From assembly GCA_035610835.1 (NCBI GenBank), contig CM069457.1, positions 16,400,149 through 16,464,148 on the forward strand: a DNA stretch of 64,000 nucleotides, given 5' to 3'. Each line of letters opens with the position of its first letter. Positions within the stretch are counted from its first letter, which is position 1. This document shows positions 43,550-54,635 of the stretch, piece after piece. The notes under the pieces were generated by a model that searched no databases, was not told the origin of the DNA, and saw only the letters and a program-made list of their open reading frames with translations. This stretch comes from Ophiura sarsii. Its lineage: Eukaryota > Echinodermata > Ophiuroidea > Amphilepidida > Ophiuridae. Both the position numbers and the translations under genes were made by a program.

Positions 43550-44305
43550 GCACTGAATATCATCTGAATTAGAATTTGAAACATGAATAGTTTCTACTCC
43601 ATGCTCTTGAGATCATTAGAGCTGGAAAAATCTATATTTCCCGAGAGGAAAGCTAGCCACCCCCACCCCCTCCCAGTTCTATGTATTTCTATATTTCGAA
43701 AAGTAAAATTTCCCTCCAAATACCAACATTTCTCATGAATAAGACTCCTCAATTCCTCATTTTTTCCAGACCTGGAAATCATTCAAACCAATCCTGTGTA
43801 TTAAAGTATTTTTTTCTTTGAGCGCTGCAAATTGGGCACATAAAGCATAACCTCGGCAATACTGTTGACATTGACAGTTTTCTCTACCTTCCTCCTACCT
43901 ACAGCAGACACACAAGACAAAATCAATACATCCATGTGCAATGTTAATGAACCCTGACTCAGAGAGCCCAATTGGGCTACTTTTGGTTTGAGCTGTTTAT
44001 TTTCACTTCTTGTCCAATATAAAAACAATGTTGAAGATCAATATTGGGCTACATAACACTACAAATTAAGTTTAAGGGAGCGATGGATTTTAGCAACAGG
44101 ATGTTATTTCGGCACATTGGGCTACCATTTCCTTAATTCTTGTCACATTGAGAGCAATGTAAGGTAAGGAACAATAAGTTTGAATAGAGAAGTAAAACTG
44201 TAAACGCCATTCTTAATTTCAATATTGTGACATCACTTTTTAAAGGCACTTTTAAATGTTCTGGCATTGATACAGGCTAGACACATCACTAGCAGCATAT
44301 GGGCA
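43550..44305. other. No gene; scattered GGGCTAC words
   Basis: Words of the cccaat minisatellite type (gcccaattgggctac near 43968, attgggctacat near 44042, cattgggctacca near 44116) recur without a clear period. No coding signal. Confidence 0.45.
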
Positions 44306-44310
44306 TATAC

Positions 44311-44877
44311 ACCTAACACAAAAAGTCCCTGCCAAGGTGCTTTGATGTTGGCTAATCCAAAATCAATAATCGTTACAATAAATCTGAGATATACATTTCA
44401 TAAGCAAACTTCTTCTCCGTAGTTTGATACCTCATTCATAAAAATCAAGTGGATATGGTTGATGTTATGCTTTTTTAATCGACCACAACTACCAAAACAA
44501 TTCTTGCACTAAAACTGGGTTTCAATGGGATATCCTTGCTCAGTGTGTGATACGCATTGAAAATGTGTGTGTACCGACTCCCTGTCAATGCCTGTTACCC
44601 ATTCATCCCCATACCTGATTGGTTGAGATAGCACACAGTGGACAATACAAATCCATGATATCCCATAGGAAACCAATTCTAGTGCAACTTTGTTGTCGTT
44701 ATTACAAGTGGTTATTGAAATCATCATAAAAGTATCCAGTCGATCTTTATCAATGAGGTATCAAAGTATGGAGAAAAAATTTGTCCATTTAATGTATCTC
44801 AGATTTTTGGTAACGATTATTGATTTTGGATTAGCCAACATCAAAGCGCCTGGTCAAGGACTTTGTGTGCTAGGTGA
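44311..44877. repeat. Fold-back element Z, ~230-bp imperfect arms
   Basis: Left acctaacacaaaaagtcc, gctttgatgttggctaatcc, aaaatcaataatcgttac and tttgatacctcatt pair in order with gaggtatcaaag, gtaacgattattgatttt-gg, attagccaacatcaaagc and ggactttgtgtgctaggt. The central part from about 44535 to 44650 also pairs at gggatatc/gatatccc. The longest open frame of the window (161 codons, 44690-45175) lies largely over the right arm and adjacent family P end, and has no recognisable domain. Confidence 0.85.
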
Positions 44878-45130
44878 ATATTGTAACACCTTTGTACACT
44901 GGCCATACTGTCAACACTCGGTATTATATATAACATCATACAAAAATCAACAAAATTTGTTGAAGATAGAACTGCCATTGAAAGACAGTCTCACTGGTTG
45001 TTGGTTGAACATAATTTACTCAAAACAGGATGTTATTTTTGTATTTATGCTTTATCTATTGAGGGTAATGTGCTTCAGTGATTTGCACTGCTTTCCAGCA
45101 GGCCCTCATTTCGATCAAAACAACTACAGT

Positions 45131-45305
45131 TATAGTTTAATCAGTTCCAAATTGGCGAGAAATATTTTGGTTTGATCTCTCTTTTTGGTCACATGCATAT
45201 GATGCAAAGTGCGTTTGTTCCATTCATGTGCGCCCTCGTCCTTCTGAATTCATTCACCGGTGTAAGGAGGGAGGCTTCACCAAATTGGAACAGATCAAAC
45301 TATAG
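45131..45305. mobile_element. MITE family P, copy 3
   Basis: Ends TATAGTTTAATCAGTTCCAA-attggcgag and ccaaattggaacagatcaaa-ctata. Shorter interior than other copies (about 175 bp) but with gcatatgatgcaaagtgcg and cgtccttctgaattcattc. Confidence 0.85.
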
Positions 45306-46120
45306 TGTAGCTATAAAGTACAGACCTATAGGTTTCATGGTCTTTGTGACATAAAAGTTAACCTTTTTTATCTACCGCTGCTCTCTTTAAAACACCCTAA
45401 ACCCAATATTGGGCTACATTCCGTCAAGATTTGGGCTGCTTACGCCAATATCTCCCGGCAACAGGCAATAGATACACAAGACATAATCAATACCATCGTA
45501 TAGACTTAACCTTAGGCCTTGTAAAAATACCATTAAAGACAAAACTTTCGCGCCGCATTAATTTTCAGACATCACCACGGTGACAAGCAGACGACAGTGC
45601 TGCATTACTTACGCCAAATGCTAAATTTGTTTTCTTCCGCTGAGCAGCATATTTTTCTTACGCCAAACGGTTTCATTTGAAATGTTCGGAGCATACTTCC
45701 TCCCTTTATCATAATATAAATACAGTTTTTTCTTAAATAAAACAGAGTACAGAGAATCATGATTTTTAAAGCATTATTTTACAATTCAGCTAATATTCAT
45801 CTATTAAATCAAGATGTATGGAAAAAGTTCAAGCGCAGAAAGCATTTATAAATGCTTATAAATCATGTAGCTTCTGCAGAAATCTTATTCTTTTATGCTC
45901 CTGAAATGAGGAACAAAATGTATAAAGTCATCATTTTATGCAGAATTATTGCCGGTGCTGAATCATGAAAATGGTTAAGCCTCAGATAAAACATGCACGT
46001 TTTGGGGCCTTCAACCTTTCGAATGCAAAATTATACAGCATCAAAATACCTGTCTTACACGTGTGTAAAATTAACAGCATGTCTTGCGGGCTTGAAAAAT
46101 AAAAAGCTGCAATTTACGAC
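45306..46120. other. No gene recognised
   Basis: A cttacgccaaa word repeats three times between 45440 and 45670. Nothing coding. Confidence 0.4.
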
Positions 46121-46125
46121 ATGAG

Positions 46126-46290
46126 GCTCTTTTTCTCCTGTGAGAACTACCTGCCGATTGGTTTAAATTTAGGATGTGTCAAATATTGTGCCAATCATAG
46201 ACATTGTTAGAATAATTACAATTTTCAGAAGAGAAGCATAAAATATTTATAAGTAAAATTGTAATTGGTTATCGAGATGATTAAATTATG
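46126..46290. mobile_element. Family U, diverged partial copy
   Basis: gagaactacctgccgattgg-ttt, then gccaatcatagacattgtta-gaataatta, matches the left half of 47241-47508 in the same orientation. The far end is not recognisable. Confidence 0.6.
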
Positions 46291-46294
46291 CAAT

Positions 46295-47235
46295 TGTCCA
46301 ATGGGAATTCTTGTATGAAGACATCAGGTGAATGCACAACCTTATTTTTCATCTCAAGAAGATATAATAGTAAAATAAAGGGATGAAATACTTTGATGCC
46401 TTTCTCATTTTTACAGATTTTGTTTTCATTTTTTTAATTGTTTGTGAATTACAGTGGGTAAATTGATTATCCTCTCGGCTCCTCCTGTCATCATCTTCAT
46501 CAAACCCCCAAGTAAATTCCCCCTCCCTAAACCCCCGGCCATAACACTGCCATATGTGTGCCATATATTAACAATGCAGATTCTATACATACAAAACATG
46601 CCGGCCGGCCATCAGCTCGTTTAAAATGTCAAATTCACGGCATGTCTGGCCAAGCAAATACATGTAAAGTGACATAGCACCACATCTGAAAAGCAGTGGC
46701 AAAGTATTGGTCAGATCCAAAACTAAACTGTACAGTATATAGGCCTAACAAAAAAATCCAATTTGTTCTCCTTTTTTTTCTATTAAGAAAAAAAATGATT
46801 TTCGATATTTCTATTTTAAATATCATATTTATATTGGTAATAATTAATAGCAAAATGTGTAAACTGCAACTTTAAACATCGTTTATTTGTTATTTATTAA
46901 AAGTTTTTTTACAATAAAAGAAAGATGCATGTTCCACTTTCTCTAAAGTCGGTGTTCTTGTGTAGAATCTGTTTATCCAGATGTTATTGGTTTTTGGCCT
47001 AATAATGGCTACTGACCCAGGGGTGGGGGTACTACTCGTATATATAATACACATGGGGAGCAGGGTTGTATGTGTAGCTACTCCTGTTGGCGCCAGTCGG
47101 GTGTAACCGGCACTCACGCTGGACAACCATTTTTTTTAACTTTTGAAACAAATTCAAACACCTTTACATGGATCGATTCATTAAACTGACACTGCTTCAT
47201 AAAATAAGAAATAATGTGGCAGGAAACCTTCAAAT
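46295..47235. other. No gene recognised
   Basis: Frames of 71-78 codons on the minus strand have no recognised domains. A gggggtactactcg word near 47028 resembles the end of the GC-ended element at 40496. Confidence 0.35.
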
Positions 47236-47240
47236 TGCAT

Positions 47241-47508
47241 TTAACCCCCTGAGAACTACCGGCCGATTGGTTAAAAAGATGGATACATCATTTATTGCAC
47301 CAATGAGAGACATTATTAGAATAATTGTCTACTCAAATTACTTTTCTTTTCAAATCAAGATTAATATTAACCCTAACATGACCCTGATAAAGATGGGAAT
47401 GATACATTTTACAAGCTACATTTTAATTGGCTATTCAAATGAGTATATCTTGCAATAAACCAATCAGAACCACTGTAAGATTGACAGGTAGACCCCAGGG
47501 GGTTTTAA
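47241..47508. mobile_element. TTAA-flanked MITE, family U, copy 2
   Basis: TTAA at 47241-47244 then CCCCCTGAGAACTACCGGCC; the right end is gacaggtagaccccaggggg followed by tt and TTAA at 47505-47508. Reverse orientation relative to 10144-10358, and about 50 bp longer in the interior. Confidence 0.8.
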
Positions 47509-47583
47509 AAATAAAAAATAAAAAACCGCTTACCACGCCGTAATCTGTCAAAAAAGTAAAATTAGCCAGCACTCAATCTGGCA

Positions 47584-47782
47584 TATAGTTTAATCAATTC
47601 CAATTAGTTTTTTATCTCTCCACGCACAAAAGCAATCCAAGCGTACGCATACCATTATGGCCCCACACGTGTCACGCATATGATGCACAGTGCGCTTGTG
47701 GCCTTCATGTGCACCACGCGTCCTTCTGTATTAATTTGCTGCTGTAAAGAGGCTTTGCCAATTTGGAACTGATCAAACTATA
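47584..47782. mobile_element. MITE family P, copy 4
   Basis: Left tatagtttaatcaattcc-aa and right ccaatttggaactgatcaaa-ctata. The interior tcacgcatatgatgcacagt-gcgcttgtggccttcatg matches copy 2 closely. Confidence 0.82.
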
Positions 47783-47789
47783 GCTTCAA

Positions 47790-48305
47790 CACTGATGGCA
47801 TCCCATGAGTCAAGGGGGCGGAGGGGGGAGGGGGTGAAGAGGAGTGTTGACAAGAAATCCCTTGATATGTCGTCAGGTATACTTGATGTTGATGATGATT
47901 CTGGTTGTTTTTATGAAAATTAACCTGGATACTTTAAATAGTAAGTTTTTCATTGTACCAAGTTCTAATGCTCAAATTTGTATAATTAATTACTAAATAA
48001 ATCAAACAATTTGATTTAGATATGTTATTATAACTAACCAAGTTCATTGGTGTATCCAACATCCTTCAGTATGCAAAAACATAATTTTTAATTTTCATTA
48101 CGAACAAGGTACAACATCCGCCAGAAAAGCTTGTCATCCCTAATGCCCAATATTTATATCAGGGTATATACAAACAGCTATATTTGTTTTTAAATCTTGC
48201 ACATTCAATGAATTTCCATGACTTTTAACCCTAACTCCCACGGCTATGTTTTTGCGTGTATCGGTGTTGGGGGGGGGGGGAAGTACATTTTTTTAACCCG
48301 AAAAA
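47790..48305. other. No gene recognised
   Basis: Purine-rich patch near 47815-47845 and a G run near 48270-48280. No repeat family or coding frame recognised. Confidence 0.4.
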
Positions 48306-48311
48306 TCACCG

Positions 48312-48385
48312 AGCACCCCCCGGGATTCTATCCCGGGACCATCCGCACCCCAGTCTGTGCCCCTACCAACTGAGCTAACTCCCCA
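48312..48385 (-). tRNA. tRNA-like sequence, probably retroposon-derived
   Basis: On the minus strand, GTTAGCTCAGTTGGTAGGGG is a good D-arm and A box, and tcccgggatagaatcccggg is a strongly paired T-arm with a modified B box (GATAGAATCC instead of GTTCGAATCC). The anticodon arm is not clean. The loop sequence and the missing CCA-side pairing argue against a working tRNA. A hairpin follows at 48389-48421. Confidence 0.5.
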
Positions 48386-48388
48386 GCG

Positions 48389-48421
48389 CATATGTGGGCA
48401 CAAACTTCTTGCCCACATATG
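48389..48421. repeat. Hairpin, 11-bp perfect arms
   Basis: CATATGTGGGC and GCCCACATATG around acaaacttctt, immediately beside the tRNA-like sequence. Confidence 0.85.
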
Positions 48422-48675
48422 CCTGCGGTAGGTGACGTAATCGAGCCAATGCAGCAGCATGTGCATGGAGATAGTTTTATTTTGGATGATTTTGTATGGT
48501 CTAGTGGGGTTAGGTTAGGGGAAGATCCTCTTCTTCCATGACTTTCAAGGCCTGGAAAATGCAATTGCAAAATTAAATGACTTTCCAGTTTTTCCATGAC
48601 CCACACTTACCCTGTGCTATGTTTTAGCTCCTGGTGTATTTCACAATTTGCACAGCAAAGTATTAGAGCCAGGAG

Positions 48676-48960
48676 CAAGGCTCAAGATAAGCGGGCGCTG
48701 GGCAATTTTTACCCCTTGGTCCTTCTGCCAAAGCGCCTGGTATATGCTGAAGAATAAACAATCGAGCACTGATATTTTGTCCAAACCAGCACCCGAGAAG
48801 CTTTCCAAAAACATTGAATTAAGCTTATTTGATTTAATAAAAGGTTAGCTCCCCGTAGACCAAAAGTAGCTCCCGGTTCTTAATAAATCCCCCTGATCCG
48901 GGCACTACTTTTGAAAAAAAGTAGCTCCCGGTAAAAAAAACCCTGTTATCTTGAGCCTTG
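48676..48960. mobile_element. hAT-like element family E, copy 2
   Basis: Ends CAAGGCTCAAGATAA and TTATCTTGAGCCTTG, exact complements. Flanks gccaggag (48668-48675) and accaggag (48961-48968) agree in 7 of 8 bases, consistent with an 8-bp duplication. The interior repeats gtagctccc(c)g words near 48845-48935. Length 285 bp. Confidence 0.85.
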
Positions 48961-48969
48961 ACCAGGAGC

Positions 48970-49300
48970 TTCTTTTGTCACAAGTAGCTGCTGGTCCATG
49001 TATGATTAATTTGAGGCTTGAAGAGCATGTGGGTGGGTAACAACTACACATCGTTTGATTTCTGTCTAATTAAGCTAAATATAATGTGAGGGAAACACCT
49101 TAATTATAACTCACCTGTTACATTCAATCAGAAATCAGAAGCAATTGACGTAGATGGAAATGGTACATGAAAAAAAGGAAAAACAGGAAAAACAGACAAT
49201 TAGTTAATTTTATCTATACATTACATACGTCATTAGCAATCTGTATGTAATGGTTCGAGTGCATTGAGGTTTGTGGCGTAGCTAGGATTTTTTTCAAGTG
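48970..49300. other. No gene; possible hAT end near 49270
   Basis: gtggcgtagctaggattttt near 49273 looks like a CAGTGGCGTAGC-type hAT end, directly left of the giant fold-back. No complete partner was assigned. Confidence 0.4.
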
Positions 49301-49303
49301 ATA

Positions 49304-52300
49304 GTCAGGTTCACTATGTAATTTCGTTGGATTTTTGTGGGGAGTTGCTAATTTTTGCATCTAATTAATGTTTAAAGACCACTAATACCAGAAAACAATG
49401 TTTACACATTTTTAAAATCTCTAATGGCGGCCATATTGGAATTTTAAAATGGCGGCCAAATTGTAATATATTTAAACTATTTTTAAACAAAACATGACAT
49501 GTGGTCACTTTTTAAAGCTTATTTGTTGGTAGAATTGTCATGTCTGTTGCTCCTAAAGCAGGACTAACTAGTCCTGATCTTAATTTCAAAATGGCGGCCA
49601 TGACTAAGGAGTTATTCAAGATGGCGTCCAAAATGGCCGCCCAAACTGGTCAAATCTCATTAAATGACATAGCATTCAAAATGTATGGTTTAAGTATAGT
49701 TTTAATAGTGGGATGTATGTATTAGACCACTAGACACTCATATGCAGAATTGTTGCTTTGTTAACACACCTAATACCAAGATGGCCACCAAAATGGCCGC
49801 CAAAAATTATTTAATTCCATAAATTGGCATAAATGAATCAACATGTGTGATCAGAGTACAGCTTTAACAATGGGATGTATGTATTAGACCACTAGAAACT
49901 CATATCTAGTATTCTTTCTTTGTTAACATACTTTAAAACCAAAATGGCCGCCAAATGAATGGCCAAAATGGTCAAATATGGTCAAAATTTAATAAAATAG
50001 CATAATATCAACCGAAATTTACGATGAAAATATGATTTTAACGATGGGATGTATGTGATAGACCACTAGTAACTCATATCAAAAAAATTTGCTTTGTTAA
50101 CATAGTTAAAAATCCAAGATGGCTTCCAAAATGGGTCCTAAAATGGCTGCAAAATGGCTGCAAAAATGGTCAAATTCTATTAAATGTGATAATATCAACC
50201 AAAATGTATAATGAAAATATGGTTTTAATGATGGGGTGTATGTATTAGACCCCTAGTAATTCATATCCAGTATTTTTGCTGTGTTAACATACTTAAAAAT
50301 CCAAAATGGCCCCCAAAATGGGTCCCAAAATGACTGAACAAATTGTCGGAATTTCATAAAATTGGATAATATCAACCAAAATGTATGATGAAAGTATAGT
50401 TTTAACATTGAGATGTATGTATTAGACCACTAGTAACTCATATCCAGTATATTTGCATTGTAATAACATACTTTAAATCCACAATGGCCACCAAAATGGC
50501 CGCTGTAAATGTAAAAATAGTCTACATAAGTGTATGATAATCCAGAATAGATATTGTAAGCGTGTATATTACATTACATGCACCAAATAGTTTTTTTCTA
50601 AACTGTTAAGCTATTGCTTTTAGATATAAGGCCCACCTCTGTGACAGTTTTGATTCTGTATAACTTTCCAAAATGTCTGCCAGAATGGCTAAGTTGATGT
50701 TAAATGACCCAACAAAATTATTTTGTATTGTAAATGACCATATTATGTAATGCCAACACCCCAAATATAATGGGACAGCATTCACTATATGTCTATTATA
50801 ACGCCTAGGGGCTGTAGATCTAGTTTGAGTATTTAGAATATCCAAGATGGCTGCAAAAGGTTAAAATAACTGAAAAGCAGTTTTAGTTTATTGTTAGTGT
50901 TACAATAGATATGACCAATTTATTATATCTATAGGTTTTAATCTACCTAGTAAACATATTTGTATGTGACAATGTATGATCTAATGGTATAGAGTCCATT
51001 TCTTTCCACTCTGACCATATTTTGATCAATGGGTGACCATCTGTGGTAATTGTTTTGACCATTTAGAAGTAATTGTATTGACCATTTAGAGGTAATTTTA
51101 ATGAAATGGTCATTATAATGGCCATCGAAATAACATTACATTGTCAAAATGGAGTCTATACCATTCAATAATACCTTGTCACATACAATACGTTTACTGG
51201 ATGGATTAAAAGCTGTAGATATAACAATTTGGTCATATCTAGTGTAACACTAACAATACACTAATACAGTTTTTCGGTTATTTTAACCTTTTGCAGCCAT
51301 CTTGGATATTTTAAAAGACTCAAACTATATAGATCTATATAGACTTTTTCATAATAACATAGTGAATGCTGTCCCATTAGATTTGGGGGTGTTGGTATTA
51401 CATAGTATGGTCATACAATCAATACAATTTTGTTAGGTCATTTAACATCAACTTAACAATAATGGCAGCCATTTTGGAAAGTGATACAGAATCAAAATTG
51501 TCACAGAGGTGTGCCTTATATCTAAAAGCAACAGCTTAACAGTTTAGAACATACTATTTGGTGAATGTGATGTAATATACATTCTTACAATATCTATTCT
51601 GGATTATCGTACACTCATGTAGATTATTTTTACATTTACAGCGGCCATTTTGGTGGCCATCTTGGATTTAAAGTATGTTATTACAATTCAAATATCCTGG
51701 ATATGAGTTACCAGTAGTCTAATACATACATCCCAATGTTAAAACTATACTTTCATCTTACATTTTGGTTGATATTATAGAATTCCGACAATTTGTTCAG
51801 TCATTTTGGGATCCATTTTGGGGGCCATTTTGGATTCTTAAACATGTTAACACAGCAAAAACACTCGGATATGAGTTACTAGTGGTCTAATACATACATC
51901 CTAACATTAAAACTATATTTTCATCATACATTTTGGTTGATATTATCTCATTTTATGGAATTTGACAACTTTTGCAGCCATTTTGAGACCCATTTTGGCA
52001 GCCATTTTGGATTTTAAACTATGTCAACAAAGCAACAATACTGGATATGAGTCCTAGTGGTCTGACACATACATATCATTGTTAAAATCATATTTTCATC
52101 ATACATTTCAGTTGATATTATGCTATTCTATTGAATTGTTATCATATTTTAACATTTTTGGCCATTAATTTGGCGGCCATTTTGGTTTTAAAGTATGGTA
52201 ACATAACAAGAATATTATATATGAGTTTCTAGTGGTCTAATTCATACATCCCATTGTTAAAGCTATACTCTGAACATACATGTTGGTTCATATATGCCAA

Positions 52301-52635
52301 TTTATGGAATTTTACCATTTTTGGCGGCCATTTTGGCGGCCATTTTGGTATCGGTATGTTAATAAATCAAAAGTTCTGGATATGAGTGTTTAGTGGTCTA
52401 ATACATACATCCCACTATTAAAAATATACTTTCACGGTTTTCCCCATACATTTTGATTGCTATATGTCATTTTATGAGATGAAGATTGGCGGCCATGGCT
52501 GCTATAGTGGATTTTAAAAATGTGTAAACATTGGTTTTCACTTTCTGTAGACCTTTACCTTCATGAAAATGCAAAAATTAGCAACTCCCCACAAAAATCC
52601 AACGAATCTACTGCAAAGTACATAGTGACCCTAAC
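49304..52635. repeat. Giant 3.3-kb fold-back element of ~175-bp subrepeats
   Basis: The two halves are imperfect reverse complements across the whole length. Ends GTCAGGTTCACTATG and CATAGTGACCCTAAC have TA outside (49302-49303 and 52636-52637). Subterminal cgttggatttttgtggggag and tttacacatttttaaaatc pair. Each half has five copies of a unit around gatgtatgtattagaccact-ag: starts near 49711, 49873, 50047, 50233 and 50411 on the left, with counterparts near 51712, 51870, 52048, 52230 and 52397 on the right. Between these lie ATGGC(C/G)GCC-type words. The centre is about 51000-51150. No transposase is seen; it may be a TA-targeting fold-back transposon. Confidence 0.92.
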
Positions 52636-52639
52636 TATG

Positions 52640-52800
52640 AGGGGGAGGCAAGATTTCTAAAATGTTCGTAAAAGGTAGCCCCAAATTTTTTTCCCAGTCA
52701 GTCACCTCATGATTTTCACATATATTGGTGGGGGGAGGTCAAAATATTTTGCACGGTCAAAAAAGCAGCACAGTCAACAAATAATGGTTAATACTCAAGG
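52640..52800. repeat. Sequence related to the interior of the 5.6-kb hAT element
   Basis: ttcgtaaaaggtagccccaa-a, ttttttcccagtcagtca and ttttgcacggtcaaaaaa parallel the interior of 5627-6015. It sits directly after the fold-back, which may therefore have landed inside a hAT element whose left end is near 49270. Confidence 0.6.
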
Positions 52801-53340
52801 TTTTAATAAGTTTTTTCTATAAAATTTTCCTTTATTTATAAAAATCCGGCGATAAATAAAAAAATTAAATGGTTATAATGCATATAAGCACTGTATCTGG
52901 AGAGTGTGGTGGGGGCACAAAGGGGGCAGGGGCACATCAAAATCTGCATTTAGCCGTTTAGTGAACTTTGTAGACTTTTTAGAACTTACACAGCCTTAGA
53001 TATAAGTGTTAATGGGATTAGGGATTATTAACTAATTTTGTGATTTAAACAAATGCATTTATATACACTCCACTGCATACTTCACTATAGTTAAGCATGA
53101 TAATTTTTATATTTTATTTGACACCCTGTATCTTTTATTTGACACCCTGTATCAATATTATTATTCTACCACATGTATCAATCTCTACTTGACTTTTAAG
53201 ACAGTTGCTGCTTTTACAAACAACATACATATCTGTACATGTACAACACATATGCACAAGGCCTCAAATTACAACTTGATCAGAGCATAGGGATGAAGTA
53301 GACACTGAGAATATTTACAACTATGTACTAAGTAGTCTTC
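52801..53340. other. No gene recognised
   Basis: A short duplication ttatttgacaccctgtatc occurs twice near 53115-53155. Otherwise nothing. Confidence 0.45.
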
Positions 53341-53345
53341 ACAAA

Positions 53346-53779
53346 TGTGATGCGATCTGTGAAAACCCGTCGGATGTTGCAAAATGTGAACTAGGGATTA
53401 TGGGTATAATAAAATATATATAATTTTTTTTTTTTTAAGATTTTTTTTTTTAGATTTTTTTTTAGAAAATTCATTTCTATTAGTGTCATCACCTTTTATG
53501 CAATTTCACCTTCAAAAACTTACTTTAGTCACTTTTCTAATTAGCCTTATGATGTTATTCTATTGAACTATGTATCTTTTATGGCCTGTTTTTATGATTT
53601 CTTGTTTTGTTGCTTTTTATGACATCACACTCATCATTCACTCATAACTTTTTTGTAGTGATCATAGAAAAATGATCGAAACAGTTTTGTAATCAGTACA
53701 GAGTTAGCTTTCTTATGATATAAATATCTCCAATATCAAAAATCCCGACATGTGGCGGTTTTTCACAGATCGCATCACA
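53346..53779. mobile_element. MITE family B, copy 2
   Basis: Ends TGTGATGCGATCTGTGAAAA-cccg and cggtttttcacagatcgcat-caca. It matches 31785-32212 along its length, with a longer T run near 53427-53463. Flanks are AA on both sides rather than TA, so the target site is altered. Confidence 0.88.
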
Positions 53780-53784
53780 AATGA

Positions 53785-54635
53785 TGAAGATAAAACATTT
53801 TGGAGGACAATTTTATACAATCCTCATACAGGTACAGTACACCTTGACTGAATGATAAGTCAACAAATATATGATATGTTCACAAACAAATGACCTATTT
53901 TTTAACCAAAATGAATAGTTTTTGTTATTTTCAAAAATAATTCAAACATTTTAATAAATCTCACAGGGATGAAAGCATATTAAACCGAAAACAATGGCCT
54001 AAGATCAGAAAAATGCCTGAAATCAGGTCGCTTAAAAACTTTTGTGATGTGGTTGTCTTCAAATCCGGCCAAAGAAATTACATGTTCAAAATCATGAATG
54101 TACAGACGGCATGCGTTGTGTAGGCCTACTGATGGGGTAATTTTAGGGGGAGGGGAAATGCCCCCATATGCCCCCCTGGCTACGCCACTATTTCCTGTCA
54201 CATATAAATAAATTGTTGAAACTCTGAATTCACTGACACAACCTTGTTATTATTGATTTGGTTATCTTTTTTTGATGACGCAGCTTGTCCGTGTCCTTCA
54301 TTGTTTTACAATATTGATATACCTTTTCACATCACAAAGTCCACTTGGTGGTTGAGACAGCTATGACATATAGATCAGGCATGTTAGCCTGAAGTATAAC
54401 CCTTGGCTTGGTAACTGGCTAAGTTTTAATTGATACTAAATAATAAATTGTTGTTGCTCTATTTAATCATGATTTAATAATTGGAGTGCTTAAAAAGATG
54501 TCCATCCTGCATATTTTTGATGAGTTAGCAGGTTTTTTTTGGTCGGTAAAGACCCAACAATGCATATTTGAGACCCAGGTATTAACATTCACCAGGATTA
54601 TGCAAATTAATTTTAGACCCCCCCCCCCCCCCCCA
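53785..54635. other. No gene; lone hAT-type end and a poly-C run
   Basis: ccctggctacgccacta near 54174-54190 is a right-hand hAT-type end without a clear left partner. A 17-base C run lies at 54618-54634. Remaining sequence is unremarkable. Confidence 0.45.

Noticed and set aside
44690..45175. 161-codon ORF as a gene
   Set aside because: It overlaps a fold-back arm and a MITE end, has no recognised domain, and is about what chance gives in 64 kb of repeat-rich DNA.
49304..52635. Start-codon-rich gene cluster because of repeated ATGG words
   Set aside because: No frame remains open across subrepeats; the words are part of the fold-back unit.
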